Below are positions 25,301-35,656 of a DNA stretch of 64,000 bases, piece by piece (the first letter of the stretch is position 1; every line of letters begins with the position of its first letter). The notes beneath the pieces were generated by a model that saw nothing but the letters and a program-made list of their open reading frames with translations, was not told the origin of the DNA and made no database searches. The position numbers were made by a program, and so were the translations under genes. Origin of the DNA: Saccharomonospora glauca K62 (GTDB lineage: Bacteria > Actinomycetota > Actinomycetes > Mycobacteriales > Pseudonocardiaceae); NCBI RefSeq assembly GCF_000243395.2, contig NZ_CM001484.1, positions 2,413,847-2,477,846 on the forward strand, read 5' to 3'.

Positions 25301-28300
25301 ACGCACCAGCGGCAGGTCCGAGGGGGTGAGGCCACCGCCTTCGGGCCCGAGGCGCTCGGCGTGCGTGGCCAACGCGGCCAGGGCCTCGTCCCAGGCGTCC
25401 CGCAAGTCGTGGAACGTCTCCTCGTCGAGCAACCGTCCCGCGGCCGTCCACTCGACCGCGAGCCGGGGCGTGTCGGCCTCGTGGACGAAGCAGTTGAGCG
25501 CCAGCACCTGCTCCAGGGCCTTGTCGTCGGGTTCGATCACGGAGAACGCGTCGCCGTCGGGCAGTCGCCAGTCCTCGCCCGCCGGGGCGGTGAAGCGTCC
25601 CAGGTAGTTCAGCAGCACCTCGGGGGCGCCGGCCGCGGCCAGCTCCGGGGCGACGGCCGGGTCGAGGTGGCGGAGCACCCCGAAGCCGAGACCGCCGTCG
25701 GGAACCGCGCGCCGAGCCTCTTTCACGGCCCGCAGCAACCGGCCCGCCGCCTCGCCCCCGGCGAGCGCGTCGCGCAGCTCGGCCTCGCCGGACACCGCGT
25801 CGGTGGGCACGCGCACCGGGAACTCACTGGTGAACCAGCCGACGGTGTGGGACAGGTCCACGTCGCTCTCCAGCGGTTCGCGACCGTGGCTCTCCAGCGT
25901 GATTGTCAGCGCATCGGCGACCGGTGCCTCTCCGCGTCGCCGGGAGCACAGGGCGAGGACGAGAGCCGCCAACAGCACCTCCTCGGCACCGGCGCGGTAG
26001 GCGTCGGGAAGCGCGGTCAAGACCGCGTGGGAGACGTCCGGGTCGGCGAGGGTGACCGCGCGCCTGCGGGTGGCCATGGTGTCTCGGGCCGGGTCGAGGG
26101 CGGCGCACCGCAGCGGACGGCAGGCGGGGTCGAGGGCCCGCCGCCAGTGAGGGAGTTCGGTACGACGAGCACCGGTACGTCCCTGCTCGGCCAGCAGCGT
26201 GGCGTGCCGCCGCCACGACGTTCCCGGCCGCGACAGCTCGGCGGGTCGGCCGTCCCGTGCCGCCGTCCAAGCCGCGTGCAGGTCGGGCAGCAACACCCGC
26301 CACGACACCCCGTCCACCACGAGGTGATGGGCGAGGACGAGAATCCGGGACTCGGCTTCCTCGGGGGTACGGACCACCGCGACGCGCAGCATCTCCCCCG
26401 CGAGGGGGTCGAGTTCACCGGCGAGCTTCGCGGCGGTCGTGGCCAGGCTCTCCTCGGCCACGGTGGGTTCGACGAGCTCGCTGACGATCCGCTCGGCGGG
26501 CACGGCCTCGGAGGGCAGCACTTCCAGCTCGTCCCGGTTCTCGGTCAACCGCAGCCGCAGCGCGGGATGGCGGTCCAGCACCGTACGAACCCCGGCCACC
26601 AGATGCGGCAGTCGCGGGGGCGAAGCCGGGGTCACGGCGGTCCACTGGGCGTATCCGGCCACCACGCGCGGGTCGGGGTGCGGGTCGAGCAGGCCCCGCA
26701 CGATGGGCGGCGCGGGCACCGTGCCGACCGGGTCGTCGGCCACCGCCCGCGTCCGGTCGTCCAATGCGGACATCCTCCCGGCGAGAGAGCCGAGATCGCG
26801 ACGTGCCAGCAGGTCGCGGGGCCGGAGCTCGAACCCGGAGGCTCGCAGCCTGCTGCTCACGGTGATGGCGGAGATGCTGTCGCCACCGAGAGAGAAGAAA
26901 TCGTCGTCGGGGCCGACCTCGGGGGCCCCGAACACCTCGGCGACCGTCGCGCACAGCAGTCGTTCCCGCTCCGTTGAGGGGGCGCGGCCTCCGCCTGCCG
27001 CGCGGGGCGCGGGCAGAGCCGCGCGGTTCAGCTTGCCGTTGGTGGTGAGCGGCAGTTCGTCGAGGACGACGACGGCCGCGGGCACCAGATGGTCGGGGAA
27101 CCGTTCGGCGAGCGTGTCCCGAACCGACCGGGGGGTGAGGGTCACGTCCCGTTCCGGGACGACGTAACCGACCAGGCGCGGCGAGCCGGTCTCGTGACGC
27201 ACCAGTGCCGCCGCGGCGCTCACGCCGGGCACCGTGCCGAGGGCCGCCTCGACCTCACCGATCTCCACCCGGTGACCGCGGATCTTGACCTGGCCGTCGG
27301 CCCGGCCGAGGTACACGAAGCCCCTGTCGGGCTCCCAGCGGGCGAGATCGCCGGTGCGGTACATCCGGGCCCCGGCCGTCGCGGCGAACGGGTCGGCGAC
27401 GAACCGCTCCGCCGTCTCCGCGGGCCGGTTCAGGTAGCCGCGCGCGAGCTGCGGCCCGGCCAGGTACAGCTCCCCCACCGCGCCGGGCGGTACCGGACGC
27501 AACGCGTTGTCCAGCAAATAGACCCGCATGCCGGCGAGGGGGCGGCCGATCACCGGCTCGGCCCCCTCCAGTGGGGCGCTCACGCTGTCCACGGTGGCCT
27601 CGGTCGGGCCGTACATGTTGCGCGCGGTGACGCCGGAGGCGGTGACCCGCCGCCACAACGCGGGTGGCGTGGCCTCGCCGCCGAGCACCAGCAACGCCGG
27701 TCGGTGCGGGCCGTCGAGCAGTCCCGCGTCGATCAGGGGCGCGGCCAGGGAGGGCGTGGTGTCCACGACGTCGATGCGGTCGCGGGCGAAGGCGGCCAGC
27801 AGCGCGTCGACGTCCCGTGTCACCTCGGTGTCGTAGAGGTGCAGTTCGTGCCCGCACAGCAGCCACAGCACCTGGTCCAGGGCGGAGTCGAAGGCGAACG
27901 AGTAGGTGTGCGCCACCCGCAGTCGCCGGCCCGCGGCGCGAGCGGTGTCGGCGACGATCGTCGAGCGCTGGTGGTGCAGCAGCGTGGTCAGGCCGCGGAC
28001 CGGCACCTGCACCCCCTTGGGTTTTCCGGTGGAGCCCGAGGTGTGAATGAGGTAGGCGAGGTGCTCGGGGTGTCGCTCGGCGGCCAGTTCGTGCGGGGCG
28101 AGTGGTCCGTCCGGCAGCGCGGTCAGCTCGGCGACCGTGGCCGGGTCGTCGAGCACGAGCCGAGGCGCGTCGGTCTCCACGCCCGCCCCGGCGCTCGCCG
28201 TGAGGACGAGTGCCGGGCGTACGTCGGCGAGCAGCTCCCGCAGCCGTTCGGCCGGGTGCGCGAGGTCGAGCGGGAGGAAGGCGGCACCGGCGTCGAGGGT

Positions 28301-29929
28301 CGCGAGCAGACCGACCACGAAATCGACCGAGCGAGGCAGTGCCAGGGCCACCACGTCCTCGGCCCCGACTCCTCGGGCCCGCAGAGCGCGGGCGAGGCGG
28401 TGCACGCGGCGGGCGAGTTCGGCGAAGTCCACCCGGTCGGTTCCGTGGACCAGCGCCGTGTCGCCGCCGTGGGTGGCGGCCAGCTCGGCGAGCGAGGTAG
28501 GCACGTCGCGGGGGTCGCCCGCCGGCGCGGCCGGGGTCCACGCGGCGAGCAGCTCGCGCCGCTGCTCGGGGTCGACGAGTTCGACCCCTCCCACGGCGGG
28601 GCGCCGGGAACTGGGCAGCTCGGTGAGGAGCTTGCGCACCGCCGCGAGTCGGGCCTCGACGGCGGCCCGGTCGTGGGTCCGGGCGTCCACCTCGAATCCC
28701 AGCAGCAAGCCACCGTCCCGTGTGGGCAGGACGCTGAGCCCCATGTCCTCGGGAGGTCCGCCCGCGACGTTGCGCATGACGCCGGTCGCGCCCGCGAAGT
28801 CGAGGGTGAGGTCGAAGGCCTTGAGGTTGACGCCACGGCCGTGCAGCAGGGCGCCCGCTCCGGGCACGGCCAGGTCGCGGGGCAGATTTTCCCCCCGGTA
28901 GCGCTGGTGCGCGCGCATCTCCCGCATCGCCTCGGCGACGCGTCCGGCCAGCACGTCCAGCCGGTCCCGGCTCCGCACGTCCACCCGGAGTGGGAGCACG
29001 TTCACGGCCATGCCGGGGGTGCGTAGCTCGGCGGAGCTGGTGCGGCACATCAGCGGCAGGGCGAACACCACGTCGGTGCGTCCCGACACCCGGTGCAGGA
29101 ACGCGGCGTAGCAGGCGAGCAGCGCGTCCCCCCAGCTCACGCCCGCGTCGTCGGCGAAGGCACGCAGCGCGGCGAACTCGTCGGCGGACAGCACCGTCCT
29201 CGCGGACACGGTGTCGGATGGCGCCCCGGCCCCGCCGGGGGCCCACTCCTCCACGTCGGGCAACGGGGTGAGGCGGTCAATCCAGTACGCGCGGTCCCGT
29301 TCGGGGCCGTCGCCGGCGAGGTACTCCCGGTCGGCGCGGACGAACTCGGCGAACGTGCCGAACGGAGAGGGCGGTGGGGTCTCGCCTCGGACCAGGGCGG
29401 TGTACCGAGCGGCGGTGCGGCGGGCGAGCATGGCCGCGCTGTAGCCGTCGAAGACGAGGTGGTGGCCCAGCTGGGTGTACCACACCTCCTCGTCGGACAG
29501 CCGGATGATCACGTGCGAGTACAGCGGCCGGTCCACCATCCCCCGGCACGCCTCCGCCGTGGCGAAACGTTCGCGCACGACCAGGGCGTCCGCCGCGGCG
29601 ACCGGGTCCGGCTCACCACTGACGTCGAACACCTTCGGGGGGTCCACCGGGTCGTCGGAGATCACCTGGCGCGGACCGTCTGGAGTCTCGAAAAAGCGCA
29701 GCCGCAGCGACTCCGCGTCGCGGACCGTGCCCGTCATCGCCTCGGCGAGCCGGTCGACGTCGATGGGCTCCGCACCGCGAATCTGCACGACGTCCCCGAC
29801 GACGTAGTACGGGGACTCCGGTTCCAGGCGCTGGGCGTTCCAGATGCCGAGCTGGGCGCTGGTCAGTTCGAAGCCGCCGTCGGCCGGAGGCCGCGCACTC
29901 ATGCGGGCCTGCTCTCGGACCGTGCTCAC
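19340..29929 (-). CDS. Nonribosomal peptide synthetase, C-A-T-E-C-A-T-E-C
   Basis: The 3529-residue protein is predicted to assemble a DHB-capped dipeptide siderophore in the cytoplasm. Domains by motif: C1 (about 15-450, HHLVFDG at 158), EntF-like in its start and so suited to accept DHB from the free aryl carrier protein; A1 (about 470-965, [10 protein letters not shown] near 633); T1 (Ser in LGGDSIS near 1017); E1 (about 1070-1510, [18 protein letters not shown]); C2 (about 1545-1975, HHALLDG); A2 (about 2005-2480, [10 protein letters not shown]); T2 (IGGDSIV near 2548); E2 (about 2610-3060, [11 protein letters not shown]); C3 (about 3075-3510, HHVLSDG). There is no third A/T pair and no thioesterase. 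A hand alignment puts two acidic residues in the A1 pocket, which hints at a basic amino acid; A2 could not be assigned. Two E domains imply two D residues. GTG 29929 follows GGGAGAGAAA. No MbtH gene is in the window. Confidence 0.93.
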   Translation of the reverse strand: MSTVREQARMSARPPADGGFELTSAQLGIWNAQRLEPESPYYVVGDVVQIRGAEPIDVDRLAEAMTGTVRDAESLRLRFFETPDGPRQVISDDPVDPPKVFDVSGEPDPVAAADALVVRERFATAEACRGMVDRPLYSHVIIRLSDEEVWYTQLGHHLVFDGYSAAMLARRTAARYTALVRGETPPPSPFGTFAEFVRADREYLAGDGPERDRAYWIDRLTPLPDVEEWAPGGAGAPSDTVSARTVLSADEFAALRAFADDAGVSWGDALLACYAAFLHRVSGRTDVVFALPLMCRTSSAELRTPGMAVNVLPLRVDVRSRDRLDVLAGRVAEAMREMRAHQRYRGENLPRDLAVPGAGALLHGRGVNLKAFDLTLDFAGATGVMRNVAGGPPEDMGLSVLPTRDGGLLLGFEVDARTHDRAAVEARLAAVRKLLTELPSSRRPAVGGVELVDPEQRRELLAAWTPAAPAGDPRDVPTSLAELAATHGGDTALVHGTDRVDFAELARRVHRLARALRARGVGAEDVVALALPRSVDFVVGLLATLDAGAAFLPLDLAHPAERLRELLADVRPALVLTASAGAGVETDAPRLVLDDPATVAELTALPDGPLAPHELAAERHPEHLAYLIHTSGSTGKPKGVQVPVRGLTTLLHHQRSTIVADTARAAGRRLRVAHTYSFAFDSALDQVLWLLCGHELHLYDTEVTRDVDALLAAFARDRIDVVDTTPSLAAPLIDAGLLDGPHRPALLVLGGEATPPALWRRVTASGVTARNMYGPTEATVDSVSAPLEGAEPVIGRPLAGMRVYLLDNALRPVPPGAVGELYLAGPQLARGYLNRPAETAERFVADPFAATAGARMYRTGDLARWEPDRGFVYLGRADGQVKIRGHRVEIGEVEAALGTVPGVSAAAALVRHETGSPRLVGYVVPERDVTLTPRSVRDTLAERFPDHLVPAAVVVLDELPLTTNGKLNRAALPAPRAAGGGRAPSTERERLLCATVAEVFGAPEVGPDDDFFSLGGDSISAITVSSRLRASGFELRPRDLLARRDLGSLAGRMSALDDRTRAVADDPVGTVPAPPIVRGLLDPHPDPRVVAGYAQWTAVTPASPPRLPHLVAGVRTVLDRHPALRLRLTENRDELEVLPSEAVPAERIVSELVEPTVAEESLATTAAKLAGELDPLAGEMLRVAVVRTPEEAESRILVLAHHLVVDGVSWRVLLPDLHAAWTAARDGRPAELSRPGTSWRRHATLLAEQGRTGARRTELPHWRRALDPACRPLRCAALDPARDTMATRRRAVTLADPDVSHAVLTALPDAYRAGAEEVLLAALVLALCSRRRGEAPVADALTITLESHGREPLESDVDLSHTVGWFTSEFPVRVPTDAVSGEAELRDALAGGEAAGRLLRAVKEARRAVPDGGLGFGVLRHLDPAVAPELAAAGAPEVLLNYLGRFTAPAGEDWRLPDGDAFSVIEPDDKALEQVLALNCFVHEADTPRLAVEWTAAGRLLDEETFHDLRDAWDEALAALATHAERLGPEGGGLTPSDLPLVRLDQADIDALERRGRIADVLPATPLQVGLSFHTLARDTRDADVYVVQAVLSLTGDLDAPRLEEAARELLRRHPALRVHLATTAAGEVVQVVPAAVDPDWERRDLTELADREAAFAAYCRAELDRPFDPETPPLLRFRLCTLGPREHRLVLTNHHALLDGWSMPLVGRTLLGLYAELGGGPRVPAPAPLSAYHQWLAERDRDAAVRAWREALSGIDDGTRLAPATARPRVDRPERVTIELGHEFSDRLRRFARKRGITVTTVFHAAWGLLLGRLTRRRDVVFGCPVSGRPPEVHGVESMVGQLGNTVPVRVRHAPHETVEELLARVHAESVALTEHHHLGLPDIQRAVGVGELFDTMLVTENFPFAGRGAMPVAPGLELSGVRITDATHYPLTVVVIPDDEITVGLGYQPHAFDEQTVRDYGRWLLTLLTELVADPSRPVGRVPMLDADETARMLRVGTEVRPRRPRGPYLTEFGAWVRRKPHAEAVVCRERRLTYAELDRLANRLARTLLAAGVRREEPVGVLLGRDVEMIVALLGVLKAGAVYLPLDPGYPRDRLAYMIGDARPTAFVTDATALETLGGRVPGEHAAPVLRVDDPAVLGDPTRPTDRDTDPEHARAGITDDSLAYIIYTSGTTGRPKGVAVPHRGLPDLIALQEEVVGVTEHDRYLHFASTSFDVAFWQAMVPLASGGTLVIAPEEVRVPGEELFDYIAEHRVTGINLLPSFLAAVPEGCTVDPDVFFVVGAERLDAELARRWGEGRRALFNAYGPTEVTVNSVTWRYEPGESGTVPIGRPDPNVRAYVLDDGLQPVGVGVPGELYLAGPKLARGYLGRPGQTARAFVADPFGEPGSRMYRTGDVVYWRPDGQLVFLGRADRQVKIRGFRIELAEIESALTRHPGVRGCAVVVRDGRLVGYVIPAEGSTVDPDRLREDLLTELPDHMVPTTFVALDRLPLTPGGKLDQAALPEPEARATPAREPVTRAERVLLDIVREVLGDDVGLDDRFLEIGGDSIVSLQVVSRARRHGLRLGPRDVLDGVTIAGIAARCAEADPDTPGAAFGPVTGDAPLTPVMLDLLHRCEKTPGGADTLRDFCQWTEICVPADGSLAVWRAVLDDLLDRHAVLRAHLVPGDPEPMLRIPEPGTVTASDVLTRVTVRPDEDVRALVAAEIAAARAELDPWNGPLVRAVWVDRGPEALGRLVLIAHHLVVDGVSWRVLRDDLEIGYAAASSGRSEPNESRRGESFLGWARALREAAERRRTELPHWRRVADHATNTEPLSAIAFDATRDTGATAVHHELHLDPELTRTLLTTLPAAYHGTPDTVLLTALARAVGRWRGRAPELYVALESHGRPPRRPDGTGEVDLSRTVGWFTAVHPAWITVPEGSTARALKAVKEQLRAQGDGLGHGILTAAGEPELRAEPRPEISWNYLGQFAPTPAEERPWQVPPGANPFGSGGDALPLPHGLMVDAMTWDDGGGAALRVRFTWPRALFTDAEIAALAESFRDCLTALAADPDALAGAGHTPSDFPLVDLDQSSVEELERRYRVTDVLPLSPLQELVLRHSRAAADGPDPYTVQVVFSLAGEVDVEALHAAAGDLLARHPNLGAAFPEDLGAGAVQVLLADAAPDRRHVDLSGITDAGEQQRAVDRLLEDDLAERFDLTRGSAVRVTVVRRGERRTELVLTSHHVLSDGWSAPRMLGEIFAAYTARVRGEDPARVLPPPVPFSRYLRWLADRDRDAETAAWRAALSGLGEGNHLVGDRELPEAVPALPAPVVFDVEPDLVRALTATATVAGLTVNTLVQGAWSAVLAARSGRPEVCFGAMVSGRTPDVDGVEEVLGLLANTVPVRARLSGPLARALGELQAGQRALAEHHAVSLADLERLAGVSRLFDSLLVFENYPVDPAALAEPAPGVRVVGTRFREFTHHPVTVTVMPEGVGWRAIVGYRPDAVTREDAEALAASLRRALRALSRPDVLDADASHLLDACVDSVGHR

Positions 29930-29984
29930 TTTCTCTCCCTGGATCGACGGGACCGGCGCTCGTTCGCCGACGCCGGGGTGTGCT

Positions 29985-30758
29985 CTACTCGGGGACGACC
30001 ATCGGGGTGCCGGACACCGGATCGGGCACGATGACGCTCGGCAGGTCGAAGACCTCCTTCATCAACGCCGCGTCGACGATGTCGGCCGCCCCGCCCTCGG
30101 CGACGACGCGGCCGTCCTTCATCGCGATGAGGTGGTCGGCGAACCGGCAGGCCTGGTTGATGTCGTGCAGGACCGCGATCACCGTGCGGCCCTCGTCGCG
30201 CAGTCTCGCCAGCAGGCCCAGCAGCCGGTACTGGTGCGTGATGTCGAGAAACGACGTCGGCTCGTCGAGCAGCAGGTACGGCGTCTGCTGTGCGAGCACC
30301 ATCGCCACCCAGACCCGTTGGCGCTGTCCTCCGGACAACTCCTGCACGGGACGGTCGGCGAGGTCCTCGATCTCCGCTGTCCGCAGGGCCTCGGCGACCG
30401 CGCGCTCGTCCTCCGGGCGCCACGTCGACAGCAGCGACTGATGTGGGTAGCGGCCCCGCGCCACCAGTTGCCGCACCTTGATCCCCTCCGGCGCCAGGGG
30501 GTCCTGGGGCAGGAACGCCAGGGACCGCGCCAGCGTCTTCGCCGGGTAGCTGCCGACGTCGCGGCCGTCGAACGCCGCGCTGCCCTCGGCGGGCCGCAGC
30601 AGTCTCACGAACGCACGCAGCAAAGTGGACTTGCCGCAGCCGTTGGGACCCACGATGGCCGTGAAGGCGCCGTCCGGCACGTCCAGGCTGAGTCGTGTCG
30701 ACACGACTCGCTCGCCGTAGCGTAGGGTCAGGTCCCGAGCTCGCAACCGGGCGGTCAC
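29985..30758 (-). CDS. Ferric-siderophore ABC transporter ATP-binding protein
   Basis: The 257-residue ATPase has Walker [10 protein letters not shown], signature [10 protein letters not shown], Walker [13 protein letters not shown] and the H-loop in [14 protein letters not shown], typical of FepC/FecE. It powers import of the ferric catecholate through the two FecCD permeases encoded upstream. GTG 30758 overlaps the permease stop (GTGA). The NRPS gene begins 55 bp downstream on the same strand. Confidence 0.92.
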   Translation of the reverse strand: MTARLRARDLTLRYGERVVSTRLSLDVPDGAFTAIVGPNGCGKSTLLRAFVRLLRPAEGSAAFDGRDVGSYPAKTLARSLAFLPQDPLAPEGIKVRQLVARGRYPHQSLLSTWRPEDERAVAEALRTAEIEDLADRPVQELSGGQRQRVWVAMVLAQQTPYLLLDEPTSFLDITHQYRLLGLLARLRDEGRTVIAVLHDINQACRFADHLIAMKDGRVVAEGGAADIVDAALMKEVFDLPSVIVPDPVSGTPMVVPE

Positions 30759-31786
30759 GTCCGCCTCACCTCCTGGGCCAGCAGCCACATCAGATAGCCC
30801 CCGCCGATCGCGGTGGTGACCACGCCGACGGGAAGGGAGACCGGGGCCAGCAGCATCTGGGCGACGAGGTCGGCGACCTGCAACAGCACCGCCCCGGTCA
30901 GCGCGGCGGGCAGCAACGGAATCCCCGGCGCTCGCGCGAGCCTGCGGCCGATCTGCGGTGCCGCGAGGGCGATGAACGCGATCGGACCCGCGACGGCGGT
31001 CACGGTCGCGGTGCATCCCACGCCGATGAGCACCAGGAGCAGGCGCAGCCGCTCCAACCTGACCCCGGTGGCCACGGCCACCGCGTCCCCCAACGCCGAC
31101 TGGTGCATGGTGTGCGCCACGAAGACCATGGCCACCAGCAGTCCGGCGATGATCGTGAAGGGGAGGACCAGGTCCGCCCAGTCGACGCCGTTGAGCGAGC
31201 CGGAGCTCCATCCCACGGCGGCGATCGCGACCTCAAGTTCGGCCCGGAGCACGATCCACGAGTTCAGGGCGGTGATCATGGCGTTGACCGCGATGCCGAT
31301 GACCACGAGCCGCAGCCCGGACAGCCCGTTCGAGCGCGACAACAGGTACACCACGGCGGCGGCCGCCAGACCACCCACCACCGAACTGACCGCGAGCTGT
31401 GCCGAGGAACCGGCCAGGACCGTCAACGCGACGAGGGTGCCCGTGTAGGCCCCCGCGTCCAGGCCGATGACGTCGGGGCTACCCATCGGGTTGCGGGTCA
31501 GGTTCTGGAAGATCGCGCCGGCCACGCCCAGCGCGGCGCCGAATACGATCGCGGCGGCCACCCGCGACAGCCGCCACTCCACGATGACGACGCGGGAACC
31601 TCCGGTACCGGTCAGCGCGGCCAGGACCTCGCCCGGCGTACTCCAGGTCGCGCCGTAACACAGGCCGACGAACCCGAGCCCCACCACGACGACGGCGAGC
31701 ACCCCCACCAGCACCAACGTCCGTCGCTCGACGTGCCACGCCCGGCCCCGAAGCCGTACCGCCACGGTGTTCGCCGCTGCGCTCAC
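30755..31786 (-). CDS. FecCD-family ferric-siderophore permease (FepG-like)
   Basis: The 343-residue polytopic membrane protein has the FecCD family features GAIFQNLTRNPMGSPDVIG near helix 2-3 and GPIAFIALAAPQIGRRL near helix 8, with about ten membrane helices. It should form a heterodimer with the next-upstream permease. GTG 31786 overlaps that gene's stop (GTGA). Confidence 0.92.
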   Translation of the reverse strand: MSAAANTVAVRLRGRAWHVERRTLVLVGVLAVVVVGLGFVGLCYGATWSTPGEVLAALTGTGGSRVVIVEWRLSRVAAAIVFGAALGVAGAIFQNLTRNPMGSPDVIGLDAGAYTGTLVALTVLAGSSAQLAVSSVVGGLAAAAVVYLLSRSNGLSGLRLVVIGIAVNAMITALNSWIVLRAELEVAIAAVGWSSGSLNGVDWADLVLPFTIIAGLLVAMVFVAHTMHQSALGDAVAVATGVRLERLRLLLVLIGVGCTATVTAVAGPIAFIALAAPQIGRRLARAPGIPLLPAALTGAVLLQVADLVAQMLLAPVSLPVGVVTTAIGGGYLMWLLAQEVRRT

Positions 31787-32796
31787 AATAATCCCGCCCC
31801 GTAACGTCGAACGGCCCAGATGAGTACGGGTCCCCCGAGGAACGCGGTGACGATCGCCACCGGCACCTCACCGGTGGGCAGCAGGACCCGCGAGATCGTG
31901 TCCGCGACGAGCAGCAGGACCGGGCCGGCGATCATCGAGTAGCCGACGAGCCGGGGCACCGAGCCCACGGTGAGCCTGCGCAGCAGGTGCGGCACGATCA
32001 GCCCGACGAACAGGATCGGACCGGCCACGGCGGTGGCCGCGCCCGCCAGCACCGTGATCGTGACGAGCGTGAGCGTGCGCACCCTGACGACGTTCGCGCC
32101 GAGGGTGTGCGCGACCGCGTCGCCGAGCGCCACCGTGTTGAGCGAGCGGGCCAGCAGCAACGCGCCGATCACCCCCGCAGCGATCGCGAGCAGCGGCAAC
32201 GTCAGTTCCGTCTGCTCCCGGCCCGCCAGCGAACCGACCGACCAGAACCGGTACCGGTCGAGGGTCTCCGGTGACACCAGGCGGATGCCCAACGCGAGTC
32301 CCTGCAGCACCGCGCTGAACGCGACCCCGGCCAACAGCAGGCGCAACGTCGAGCGGCGTCCCACCGCGTACACGAGCACCGTGGCGAGCACCGCCCCGAT
32401 CACGGCGGCGACGAGTTCCCCGACGGCCGTGACCGCCCACCCGAGCGCGGCGCCGAGGGTGAGCGCGAACCCGGCGCCCTGGGTCACGCCGAGCACGCCG
32501 GGTTCGGCGAGCGGGTTGCGCGACAAGGTCTGGATCAGTGATCCGGCCACCGCCAGCGCCGCGCCCACCGCGATTCCCAGCACGGTGCGGGGCACTCGGA
32601 CCTCGCGCACGATCAGGTGCTGATCGGAGGCGTCGAACGCGAACAGGGCCCGGATCACCTCGGCGGGCGGCACGGTCTCCGCGCCGACGGCGATGCTCGC
32701 GACGCAGGCGAGCACCAGGGCCAGCAAGCCCACGGCGAGAACGCTCACCCGAGTCGTTCTCGCCGTGGAACGTGGAACCGCAGGTGCGCTCGTCAC
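31783..32796 (-). CDS. FecCD-family ferric-siderophore permease (FepD-like)
   Basis: The 337-residue membrane protein has SLIQTLSRNPLAEPGVLGV and GPILFVGLIVPHLLRRL, the FecCD coupling motifs, and about ten helices. The chosen GTG 32796 (VTSAPAVPRSTARTT) overlaps the binding-protein stop by GTGA; longer upstream in-frame starts would run far into that gene. It pairs with the permease encoded directly downstream. Confidence 0.92.
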   Translation of the reverse strand: MTSAPAVPRSTARTTRVSVLAVGLLALVLACVASIAVGAETVPPAEVIRALFAFDASDQHLIVREVRVPRTVLGIAVGAALAVAGSLIQTLSRNPLAEPGVLGVTQGAGFALTLGAALGWAVTAVGELVAAVIGAVLATVLVYAVGRRSTLRLLLAGVAFSAVLQGLALGIRLVSPETLDRYRFWSVGSLAGREQTELTLPLLAIAAGVIGALLLARSLNTVALGDAVAHTLGANVVRVRTLTLVTITVLAGAATAVAGPILFVGLIVPHLLRRLTVGSVPRLVGYSMIAGPVLLLVADTISRVLLPTGEVPVAIVTAFLGGPVLIWAVRRYGAGLL

Positions 32797-33803
32797 TGGT
32801 CCAACAGGGGTTCGAAGGCCTCGTCGAGAGAGTCCAGGGTCCGCATCGCCTGCCGGTAGGTCGCGGCCTCGGTGTAGCGGACCGGGAAGGTCATGCCGGC
32901 CTTCACCGCGGGCAGGTTCTTCCACAGCTCCGACTCGACCACGTACTTGACGGCCTCGGGAAGCGAGCCGTCGGGGTTCACGGTGTAGGTGATCGCGTCC
33001 GCCTCCCCGAGGGCCGCGGGCAGCTCCTCAATGGAGGGGTACTCGCTGACGGCGCGCGAACCCTCGCCCTTCTCCTTGACCTGCCCGTAGTACGAGGCGC
33101 CGATGTCGTTGGCGACGTTGGTGCCCCACGACCCGTCGAACTCCCGCTGGAAGTTGCCGTTCTCGACCTGGCCGTAGCCACCCACGTGCGCGAACTTCAG
33201 CTTCGGCAGCACGTCCTCGTACTTCTTCGCCAGTTCCTCGGCCTTCTTCTCGTACTCGGCCTTGACGGCGTCGAAGTTCTCCAACGCGCCCGCGGCGTCG
33301 GCCTGCTTGCGGGACAGCTCACGCCACGCCGACGGCACGGTCGGTCCGATCGCGACGACCGGGGCGATCGACTCAAGGCGTTCCACGTCGACGTCCTTGA
33401 GCACCGGAGCGGGCACTCCGATGACGATGAGGTCGGGCTCGACCTCCGCGATGGCCTCGTAGTTGGTCTCCGCCGCGGACTCGCCCGCGACCTTCGGCAG
33501 CTCGTTGTAGGTGGCGAGGTCCTCCTCGCTCATCAGGGGCTCGCCACGCTTCCAGGTGGAGATGCCCACCAACGGCGCGTCGGCCTCGATCAGGACGGGC
33601 ACCGCGTACCCGGTGGCGACCACGCGCTGCGGGTCGGCGGGGATGGTGATGTCGCCGTTGTCCGCGGCGAACACCCGTGTCTCCCCCTCTCCCGCGGCGG
33701 CTCCTCCTGCACCCGACGCGCAGCCGGCCACGGTCGCGGCGAGCGCGAGCACGGTAGCCACGACGAGGCCCTTCCCAGGGCGTGGGAATCTGCGTAGTGA
33801 CAT
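32793..33803 (-). CDS. Siderophore-binding lipoprotein (FepB/FecB family)
   Basis: The 336-residue protein has a lipoprotein signal (basic start, hydrophobic stretch, lipobox TVAGC near residue 28) and a class III periplasmic-binding fold: RVVATGYAVPVLIEADAPLV, then a long Glu/Lys-rich backbone helix (AVKAEYEKKAEELAKKYED). It captures the ferric siderophore outside the membrane for the FecCD importer. The gene follows the siderophore-interacting protein gene by 75 bp and is coupled to the first permease. Confidence 0.9.
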   Translation of the reverse strand: MSLRRFPRPGKGLVVATVLALAATVAGCASGAGGAAAGEGETRVFAADNGDITIPADPQRVVATGYAVPVLIEADAPLVGISTWKRGEPLMSEEDLATYNELPKVAGESAAETNYEAIAEVEPDLIVIGVPAPVLKDVDVERLESIAPVVAIGPTVPSAWRELSRKQADAAGALENFDAVKAEYEKKAEELAKKYEDVLPKLKFAHVGGYGQVENGNFQREFDGSWGTNVANDIGASYYGQVKEKGEGSRAVSEYPSIEELPAALGEADAITYTVNPDGSLPEAVKYVVESELWKNLPAVKAGMTFPVRYTEAATYRQAMRTLDSLDEAFEPLLDQ

Positions 33804-33878
33804 CGCTGGTTCCTCGGTTGTCCGGGCAGGCCGGGTCGGCCTGGCACAAGTGTTCGGTCGGCGCCGACCACGTCGAGC

Positions 33879-34739
33879 TCAGTGCTCGTGCTCGTGATCG
33901 TCGTCGTAGTCGGCGACACCGCGCTTCCAGTAGCCGGTGACGTCGTAGTCGTGGGAGGGAAGCTTCAGTTCGTGACGCGCCCAGCGGCGCAACGGCTTCA
34001 CCGCTCCCGCCTCGCCGGCCACCCACACGTAGGTCCGTTCGTCCGGTGAGAGGGGCAAGGCCCGCACCGCGCGTTCGAGCAGGTCCGTGGAGCCGGCCGG
34101 GCGGTCGCCGCGATGCAACCACCGCACCTCGACCGCCGCGGGCGGGCGCAGGTCGATCTCCTCGCTCGGGCCCGCCACCTCGATGACCGCCCATCCGGCC
34201 GCGGTCGGCGGCAGCGCCTCCAGCCACCGCGCGATCGCGGGGAGCGCGGTGATGTCCCCGGCCAGCACGTACCGGTCGTAGACGAACGGCACGATCAGCC
34301 CGCCCGGAGGTCCGGCGATGTGCACCCGCTCCCCCGGAGTCACCGAACGCGCCCATTCGGAGGCGAGCCCACCGGGATGCAGGGCGATGTCGATGTCGAG
34401 CTCGCCGGTAATCGGGTCGTAGGCGCGCACCGTGTACTCGCGCGCCGTCGGCGAGGGCCGGGGCCAGCGCAGCATCAGCCCGTTCGGTTCCGGAAGGCGC
34501 GTCTCGCCGTCGGCGTCGGGAAAGATGATCTTGACGTGTTCGTCGGGGGCGTGGGCCTCGAACCCCTCCGTGCCCGGACCGCCCAACGTGATGCGGATCA
34601 GCCCCGTCCCGAGCGTGCGCGTGCGCAGGACCTCGACCGTGCGAATGTGGATGGGGTATCCCACCCGTTCCGCGACCTCCCCCGCGCGCACCTCGGCGAT
34701 GCGGTCGAGATGACGATGCCGGTGGTCGACGCGCGTCAT
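33879..34739 (-). CDS. Siderophore-interacting protein (ferric-siderophore reductase, ViuB-like)
   Basis: The 286-residue flavoprotein has an FAD-binding domain (about 20-140; REYTVRAYD is the flavin motif, then GGLASEWA) and a C-terminal SIP domain (about 150-260, YVLAGDITALPAIARWLEAL and WVAGEAGAVKPLRRW). SIPs reduce Fe3+ held by an imported siderophore and so release iron in the cytoplasm. The C terminus ends in an Asp/His-rich tail (DYDDDHEHEH). The ATG overlaps the aryl carrier protein stop (ATGA). Confidence 0.9.
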   Translation of the reverse strand: MTRVDHRHRHLDRIAEVRAGEVAERVGYPIHIRTVEVLRTRTLGTGLIRITLGGPGTEGFEAHAPDEHVKIIFPDADGETRLPEPNGLMLRWPRPSPTAREYTVRAYDPITGELDIDIALHPGGLASEWARSVTPGERVHIAGPPGGLIVPFVYDRYVLAGDITALPAIARWLEALPPTAAGWAVIEVAGPSEEIDLRPPAAVEVRWLHRGDRPAGSTDLLERAVRALPLSPDERTYVWVAGEAGAVKPLRRWARHELKLPSHDYDVTGYWKRGVADYDDDHEHEH

Positions 34740-34981
34740 GCCGCCCCCTCACCGGTGAGGAGGGTGATCCAGTGAGACAGCTCGGGCCGCTCGGCGAGGT
34801 CCGGGTACTCCACGGTCGCGCCCGCCGCTCGCCAGCGGTCGAGAAGACTCATGATGCGGATCGAATCCAGACCGAGGTCCAGGAGGTTCTCCTCCGGGTC
34901 GAGCGCGTTCGGTTCCTTGCCGAGAAGTTCCGCGACGTCGGCGCGGACGCGCTCGGCGGACAGCACGGGCCGGTCGTTCAT
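34736..34981 (-). CDS. Free-standing aryl carrier protein
   Basis: The 81-residue acyl-carrier-type protein has the phosphopantetheine site in LLDLGLDSIRIMSLLDRW (Ser near 40), close to the ArCP half of EntB. It would carry 2,3-DHB loaded by DhbE to the first C domain of the NRPS. In enterobactin-type systems this domain is fused to isochorismatase; here it is a separate gene directly abutting the isochorismatase stop. Confidence 0.9.
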   Translation of the reverse strand: MNDRPVLSAERVRADVAELLGKEPNALDPEENLLDLGLDSIRIMSLLDRWRAAGATVEYPDLAERPELSHWITLLTGEGAA

Positions 34982-35656
34982 TCAGCTCACTCCTGTGGTG
35001 ATCGGGGCCGCCAGGGCGGCCCGGACGTCGGCGGTGGTGGTGACGACCCCGCAGCGTTGGGCGACGTAGGTGCAGGCCTGGTCGTGGTGGGCGCGGGAGA
35101 AGTCGGCCACCGCGTCGGCCACGAGGAACGGCTGGATGTCGCGCATGAACGCCTCCAGCGCGGTGGCCTGACACCCGATGTGGGCGTAGACGCCCGTGAC
35201 GACGAGTTGGTCGCGCCCGGCCGCGGCGAGCTGGTCGGCGAAGGTGCTGCGTTGGAAGGCGCTGTAGCGCCACTTGGGCAACACGACGTCGTGCGGTGTG
35301 GGGGCGAGTTCGGCGACGACGTCGGCGGCGGCGGGGTCCGAGTCGATGACCGCGCCGATGCCCTCGCCCCAGAACTGGGTCAGCAGTCCGCGGTCGGCGG
35401 GGTCCTGGCGGCCGGGTTGGGCGGTGTAGAACACCGGTACCCCGAGATCGCGGCACGTCGTGAGGAGGAGGGCCGTGTTGGCCACGACCTCCGGGAGAGG
35501 GTCGCCCACGTAGGGGGCGAGGAAGTACCGCTGCATGTCGTGGACCAGCAGGGCGGCCCGAGTGGGGTCGACCCGCCACGCCACCCGCCCGGCCGGGAGC
35601 TCGCTCCCACGGGGCAGGGCGTACGGCTGGATGCTCGGAAGCGACACCCGCATCAC
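34982..35656 (-). CDS. dhbB: Isochorismatase
   Basis: The 224-residue protein matches the isochorismatase half of EntB/Dhb[14 protein letters not shown] (catalytic Asp), the Lys in [14 protein letters not shown], and the active-site loop [19 protein letters not shown]. It hydrolyses isochorismate to 2,3-dihydro-2,3-dihydroxybenzoate and pyruvate. It lacks a fused carrier domain, which is encoded by the next gene. The start is either GTG 35656 or the adjoining ATG 35653 (GTGATG); both overlap the dhbE stop. Confidence 0.92.
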   Translation of the reverse strand: MMRVSLPSIQPYALPRGSELPAGRVAWRVDPTRAALLVHDMQRYFLAPYVGDPLPEVVANTALLLTTCRDLGVPVFYTAQPGRQDPADRGLLTQFWGEGIGAVIDSDPAAADVVAELAPTPHDVVLPKWRYSAFQRSTFADQLAAAGRDQLVVTGVYAHIGCQATALEAFMRDIQPFLVADAVADFSRAHHDQACTYVAQRCGVVTTTADVRAALAAPITTGVS

